Origin: Suillus spraguei
Taxonomy: Eukaryota; Basidiomycota; Agaricomycetes; Boletales; Suillaceae
Reading direction: 5' to 3'
Length of the DNA stretch: 64,000 bases
NCBI GenBank assembly: GCA_016800925.1
Contig: JABCPU010000060.1
Coordinates: 124,001 to 188,000, forward strand
The position numbers and the translations under genes were made by a program. Below, piece by piece: positions 58,614-64,000 of the stretch (positions within the stretch are counted from its first letter, which is position 1; each line of letters begins with the position of its first letter). Below the pieces are notes generated by a model. That model did not search any database, had not been told where the DNA came from, and saw only the letters and a list, made by a program, of their open reading frames with translations.

Positions 58614-59966
58614 AGTGACAAAGGAAGTGAAGGAATAACCTAATATTCACTCAGATATTCACACCAATACTCAGTAATAATAGTAATATGTTTCTTATTG
58701 CTCAGAGGGGAAAAGTGGTCCCTTTATATACTACTATAGATGTGGCTGTGCTACTAACTAAATGAGGTGATATGACTCATAATGACTCACTTTGCTTAGT
58801 CATCCTAAAGTCTGCCGATTGGCTACCAAAACTTCGGAACTAGTCTAAACACATAACAACACAAATACTGGTGAATAGTCCATCTATATTGACTATTATT
58901 CATTTAAATATTTGATTTACAAAATGCTAACTCAGTCAACTTTCATAGAAAGGTAGGAAAATATATGAAAAAACTCTGAAAGGTGTGGGAAATTTGCTTA
59001 GTAAAACATAATTAAGGGTTTTGGCATACTTTCATGGCAAGGATAAGTCATAAAATTATGCCATTAATTTATTTGCCCTTTAATCTGTAGTACAAAAACC
59101 ATTGTAAGGTATTAGAAATTTAGAGCTACATATACTCTAAAGTATCTTAAGCCTATAAAGTATGCACTATATCTCTGTGACCATGCTCGAAACAGGTTTC
59201 GTGCATGTCAACGTGGGTGATAAAACCCACTGCAATGCAAGTCATCTGCAGTGAGGAGGTCAGGAATGGATTGCAAGGAGCCTGATTGCGGGCTGTAGGC
59301 AAGGTAAGGATTGATGAGGGTAGGAATGACTTCTTGAGACCATCTCTGCTATTAATTTTGCTTCTTCTAAAGGCCAGAGAGATGCAGGTGTGGAAGGTTG
59401 ATAGGACCATTGGGTGTATAAAGCAAGTCGCTGAAAAGAGGTTCATGATTTATGAAGGGATCGATATCTGGAGGATCAGTGCCACTAGGAGAATGCAAGT
59501 GACTTTGATCCTGAACAAGTGAGCATCAAGATGAAAATGTAGTATTTTGAGTAAAATGCTGCTGACCAGGTAGAACTAGAAGGGGAGGTGCAGGTGAATA
59601 GAGAGCCTAAGGAGCTTGGCATGGACAATGAACCATAGGTTGACAAATGATAGTCATCACCTGCAAGTCTGTAGGGGTAACAGGTGGTGGACTATTAGAG
59701 AGGGGATGCAAAAAGGGACCCACATGATGGGGTCATTTGGGATGCTGCACAGCCATGAGACATGTAGTCTTGATATCTAAGTACTTTAGGATGTGAAGTC
59801 ACTGAAAGTGTGCATAGTCAACACATAGTCAGACTGAAAAGGTTCAATGTATCAGCTAATAAGGATGAGATAATAATGAGAAGAGCAATTCCCAATGGCA
59901 ACATGAAAAAATAATGATCAATATCCATAATAAAAGGGGGGGGAAAGATTTATGGCATGTCAGCGG
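58614..59966. other. No gene recognised
   Basis: AT-rich sequence with unrecognised short frames (59153-59446 minus, 59286-59522 plus). A poly-G run follows TAATAAAA near 59930. Confidence 0.3.
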
Positions 59967-60881
59967 TGTAACAAACATATTGGCACTGGCCTTAAAACCC
60001 TATCTTTTAGCGCACGTCTCATGTCTATAGGAATCTCCACTTGTTCATGGCTGTCTTACTCCTTTAGCCCATGCCAGTGGCATCACATGCTTACCGCACA
60101 CCATACTGACTGCTGCACCATGTTCCATGTACCAATGTCCTTCCATGTCCTTGCCACGTCTGCATAGCTCCATTTGGTGCATATTTTGTACATGACCGCT
60201 TATCACTGATTCTACAGCAAGCCTTATTACATGTTGCCTCATGCCACAGCTGCCTTGTGCTATGTTTACATACTGGCAGTTACTTCACTTGAGCGCTACT
60301 GATCTTGCCTAAAGCATCCCGAGTACATACAAAATAGGATATAAGCACCGCATAGCCCACATGATACAGTACCTTATTTTCACCGTACTATAGGTCAGGA
60401 TTAGTGTCTAGCTCTGGATTCACCCAGTAGTAGACTTAGTCTTTAAAGTTTCCTTATTGCTTGTTAATCATTATCGCTCATTCACCGTTACCACTGGCAT
60501 AGCACTGGACTTTTGACCCCTATTTGGACTTGACTTCATGCACACTGCTACTTTACTGCTGAAAGTACTGTGGCTTTCTTTACTGTTTCTTCTGCACTGC
60601 TCGCTCGATGTTACATTTTCAGGCAGTGTTTCAACCATGCTAGTACCACTACTTATGACACTAGTTCTGGCGGCATCTTCACTAGCTGCAGCAACTTACC
60701 ACTAACTATGACACTACATTTGCACATTGGTTTGATTTGGATTTGACTATACTAACAGGCATCCCCCTTTAGGGTCAAACATTCTTGCCTAGCAAGTGAA
60801 GCAGACTAGACAGAGCGCAAGACTCACATACTAACTTAGGAGGTAGTTTATCTACAGCCCAGGTTAGGTTGTATCTTTACA
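59967..60881 (+). repeat. Candidate solo LTR of family D
   Basis: TGTAACAAACATATTGG ... TTGTATCTTTACA, about 915 bp, sharing its last 130 bp with 55268-55397. Flanks GCGG and GCAG could be a 4-bp duplication with one transition. Ends are not certain. Confidence 0.35.
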
Positions 60882-60886
60882 GCAGT

Positions 60887-61664
60887 TTTATATATGATAG
60901 GCAAAACCAAATTGACAAGGTCGTGTACATAAAGTGTCAGTAGATAGAATACATGAAAATTTGTAGTGAAAGAAACACAATAATGCTGAAATGAATACTA
61001 ACATCTTGAACATTCATGGACAATGTTTCAAAACCATGGGCTGAATAATGGGCTGGAGTCAATAGTGAATTGCATCAGGTGAACTAGCAGGCTTACCCAC
61101 AAAATTGGATTAGGTGTTTACAGAAGTATATTGGATTTTGAGCCAGGGACATTGGAGGCGTTTGTGGGTTCTGTTAGGAATGTTGTGGCAGGCGCATTTA
61201 CAGATGATATTGGATTTCATGCTGATAGGCGGGCAGAGAGAGGTCTATGGAGTATCAGTATGGCATGTATAAATTGAGAAGAAAAGAAAAGAGGAACACA
61301 CTGATGCAGACTGTCTTTCCCTCATCATCCTCCCTCCACAAAGGCCTTGCAGTTGTCTGATAATTGTAGTCCTGTCCATTGCCAGCAGGGAAAATTGACA
61401 TTAGAATTAGGCATGAACATAAATAAGGCTCACCAAGTAACTGCATGCTCCACAAAAAACATTGTGGTGTATATATGACTGAATGAAACTCATGTGAACA
61501 GTAAACCCAATCAGACATACAAGATAAAATACTCACAGATGGTCACTAACCCTGGTGTAGTTGAAGATGGCATATAATGAATTATTGGCATCAATAGTTA
61601 CAATGAGATCTGGTGGATGCAGTAGAAAAGATGACTTACCCATTGTGAATAGAGTAAAGTAGGA
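60887..61664. other. No gene supported
   Basis: A minus-strand frame at 61255-61536 contains FPAGNGQDYNYQTTARPLWR, protein-like but unrecognised. It and the adjoining frame at 61533-61760 (PPDLIVTIDANNSLYAIFNY) may be exons of one degraded gene. Confidence 0.25.
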
Positions 61665-62325
61665 CTGCAGGAGAAAGCAAACAAACAGTACTCCCAAGAG
61701 AGTCTTCAACTCCACTGGCACAACAACGAGAGAGCAGCCAGGGCAACTCTCCAGATGCAAAGTCTAGGAGATTGCTTTCAGTGACATGAAGTCAACTGAA
61801 AGCGAGGTGAATGGCATGTAGCCAGTTCAAATGAGGTCCATGGCATGGGAAAGGTGATTGATAAATGCTAGGAGGTGGGGTGAAAGTGAGAGATTGATTG
61901 TAGTAATACTTAGCAAGTAAACAGACGGACACAATGTGTGCAATCCAACAACAACATGACAAAACTGACATCAATTATTAAGATCCTGCTGATAAGATTT
62001 CAATGTGTGCTGGGAATTCCCAGCACTCATCCAGCCCTTTGCGCCTCAACCACTCACTCATCTCAATTTCCCCACCTCAAACTCCTCCCAGCTCACTCCT
62101 CACCCCTCATATTTGTGGCCCATTTACACCTCAAAGTTCATGCTTGGACCTATTGAATTGGCCACATGCCATTCACTTCACTTTCGGTTGACTTCACATC
62201 ACTGAAAGCAATCTCCTAGACTTTGCATCTGGAGCGTCGCCCTGGCTGCTCTCTTGTTGTTGCGCCAGTGGGGTTGAAGACTCTCTTGGGAGTATCATTT
62301 ACCTTCTCCTACACTGGTTTCTGCA
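61665..62325. repeat. Large inverted repeat (foldback), arms about 170 bp
   Basis: The left arm (about 61665-61840, ACTCCCAAGAGAGTCTTCAA ... GGCATGTAGCCAGTTCAA) is an imperfect reverse complement of the right arm (about 62150-62325, TTGGCCACATGCCATTCACT ... AAGACTCTCTTGGGAGT). The spacer is about 310 bp and has additional weaker pairing near its edges. Both arms encode the same short peptide outward (MHLE..PGCSLVV, then LKTLLGV; the plus-strand start codon is not ATG). It may be a foldback element or a head-to-head duplication of a first exon. Confidence 0.7.
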
Positions 62326-62639
62326 CTTGCTGTCTGCCTTACCATTGCCCAAAGTATCTTTCAAAGGTATGCTTTCTTCAATCGTTTTTATCACTCACGT
62401 CCTTGGAGGCTCATAAACTTCATGTGGAACCCTCTACCATGCTACCTGCCTTACAATCACACCTGCGAGGCCCACTCAAATTTTGTCTTTGCAATATCGA
62501 TTTCAACACAAGTATACTTACAGTCTTATAGATTTGCTAACTATGCCCACTGCATCAACTAACTTCACTCCTTACAAGTGTCTAAATGGTAAGACTATCA
62601 TTTATATGCTATCATTTATTCTCTAATAAAATGTTCAAA

Positions 62640-62959
62640 GAGGCTATCAGTGCCCTGGACACCAGAGCCATTGGCTATCAAGAGCTGCTTGTGATCACCA
62701 CTTCAAATATAGATTGAATACTGGAACTCCACAATGACGATTCAGAAGAACTCAAGGCTCGAGCAGATGGACATTTTGGAGTAGTTGATTTTTTCCAGTG
62801 GCCACAGATGTATTGTAAGGAGTTTGAATATGCTGTCTGCATCCCTTGCAAGGATACTTCGTCAATTGACCTGCAATTTGCCTGGTATACTCTCACTACA
62901 GCAGATTTTGCCATTCAACCAGGGACTGCATTTGCTATCAGTACCTTACACTCACATAT
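62640..62959 (+). pseudogene. Unidentified coding relic cut by an LTR
   Basis: The plus frame reads LDTRAIGYQELLVITTSNID (stop) and FGVVDFFQWPQMYCKEFEYA, DLQFAWYTLTTADFAIQPGT, with regular codon-like composition, up to the LTR start at 62960. I recognise no family. Probably part of a host or transposon gene disrupted by the insertion. Confidence 0.3.
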
Positions 62960-63980
62960 TGTCATATACTGTGCATTTCAGTCCAGATCCGATTCAATCC
63001 ATAGACATCTGGACACCCAATTCATACATCCAGTCCACCACTCCAATCCATATCCATCCATATCTGATCCATATCCATATCTGACCCAATCCATCTGTCC
63101 AGTCTCATCCACCCATCTGATCTGATCCATATCCAATCCATATCCATATCTGACCCAATTCATCTGTCCGGTCTCATCCACCCATCCGATCCGATCCATG
63201 TCCATATCCGATCTGTGTCTATATCCGATCCGAGTTCATATCCGAACTATTCCTGTGCACCTGTGCATTACCCCATTTAGTATATATCTGTGTCCCAGCT
63301 CTCAGTTATCTCTGCCTCCATCTTGATAAGTTATTTTGTACAAGTTTTATCTCCGAGTTCATAGCCTTATGTTCTGTTGTACTTACTAATGTGTTTCTGC
63401 ACACTTCAGACATAGCCTTCGGACTATGCTTACTTACCTTCCAGCATGCTACCTACAGTATATAACCTTGTAGTACAACTCCTGCAGACTTCAGTCTGAT
63501 CATTGCTTTCCTACTTCTGTATATTCCATTGAGTTCTGTATCTTGTTACCATGTCTATATAAATCCATTTCTGTTCTTGCACTTGGGCTCTGGCTCTTGT
63601 AAGCTTCCAACTCAGACATGTGGGATCATTCCCTAGGCCAGAGCTTTGATCCTATGTCCTATATCCTTTTCGGACTTCGTCTGTTTCCTGTCTCTGATCC
63701 GTTTCACCTCCGACTCTACCTTTGGTAGTCTTATCCTGTCTGTTTCTATTCCGGACCTTGTCTGGAGTAGTCTATACTATCTCTACACCATATCTGGACC
63801 TACTCCTCTCTAGTAGTCAACACCTCCCCTAAGATCCATAGAGCTATGCTCATCCAATCATCCGCTCTTCTGCCCCTCCACTCTTCCGCTCTTCTGCTCT
63901 TCTGCTCTTCTGCTCTTCTGCTCTTCTGCTCCTCCAAGCTCTGGACCTTCGGTCCTCTGGTCCTCCAGATCTATCCTACC
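62960..63980 (+). mobile_element. LTR of family C, plus orientation, interrupted at its right side
   Basis: TGTCATATACTGTGCATTTC ... is the reverse-complement counterpart of 56965-58608: shared GATCTATCC, the CTCTTCTG microsatellite, CTCACTTGGGCTC-type segment and tandem ATCCATATC repeats (62990-63240). It breaks off at 63980, where a family B LTR begins. Confidence 0.75.
62990..63245. repeat. Degenerate ATCCATATCCGATC-type tandem repeats inside the family C LTR
   Basis: Irregular repetition of CCATATCC, GATCCATATC and CCATCCGATC, also present inverted at 58430-58590 in the other copy. This explains Asp/Met/Tyr-rich false frames. Confidence 0.7.
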
Positions 63981-64000
63981 TGTCATATACCATACTTCTA
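63981..64000 (+). mobile_element. Start of a family B LTR at the window edge
   Basis: TGTCATATACCATACTTCTA is identical to the first 20 bases of the element 2 3' LTR. A further family B insertion into the family C LTR therefore begins here and continues beyond the window. Confidence 0.75.

Overview
The window is nuclear DNA of a mushroom-forming basidiomycete (Agaricomycetes type). The genes carry many very short introns of about 46-62 bp with GT...AG ends, and the best hits by eye are basidiomycete-like orthologues (BiP with a C-terminal HDEL, cytosolic leucyl-tRNA synthetase, TFIIE beta, choline-phosphate cytidylyltransferase). The repeats are Ty3/gypsy chromoviruses and a KDZ-type transposase-associated gene, both typical of this group. 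No sequence comparison could be run, so the species is not named.

Layout. About 1.8-28.8 kb is a compact, gene-rich host segment: a rhodanese-like plus dual-specificity phosphatase (+), a tandem array of tRNA-Leu-like units, an Amidohydro_3 hydrolase (-), choline-phosphate cytidylyltransferase (-) divergent from BiP/Kar2 (+), cytosolic LeuRS (-), a secreted GH3 glycosidase (-), a SAP-domain membrane protein (-) divergent from a small CFEM-like surface protein (+), and TFIIE beta (-). These are housekeeping or secretory genes, not a pathway cluster. Only PCT1 and BiP share a short (287 bp) divergent intergenic region.

From about 29 kb the window turns into a repeat island: a MITE-like inverted repeat, a secreted proline/glycine-rich protein gene, minisatellites, a WD40 fragment, and a 32-bp satellite array. 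A 7.5-kb Ty3/gypsy element (35706-43217, TSD CATAT) has inserted into that satellite. A second Ty3/gypsy element (43681-51979, TSD AGGTG) and a solo LTR of its own family (52400-53133, TSD GAATT) have inserted into a KDZ-type gene and split it. Further solo LTRs lie at 44951-45417, 54057-54664 and 56965-58608, and two more LTRs begin at 62960 and 63981. Many edges are fixed by 5-bp target-site duplications.

Most interesting observations: (1) an extra zinc-knuckle gene between the chromodomain and 3' LTR of element 1; (2) a coiled-coil/cysteine-motif gene antisense to element 2, with splice-like signals; (3) a five-unit tRNA-Leu-like tandem array in which most units are followed by a Pol III-type T-run; (4) a KDZ-type gene whose frame is restored on paper by removing element 2 and one TSD copy; (5) a CpG-to-CpA/TpG bias in LTRs, TSDs and premature stops; (6) a SAP-domain protein with several membrane segments, reminiscent of inner nuclear membrane proteins.
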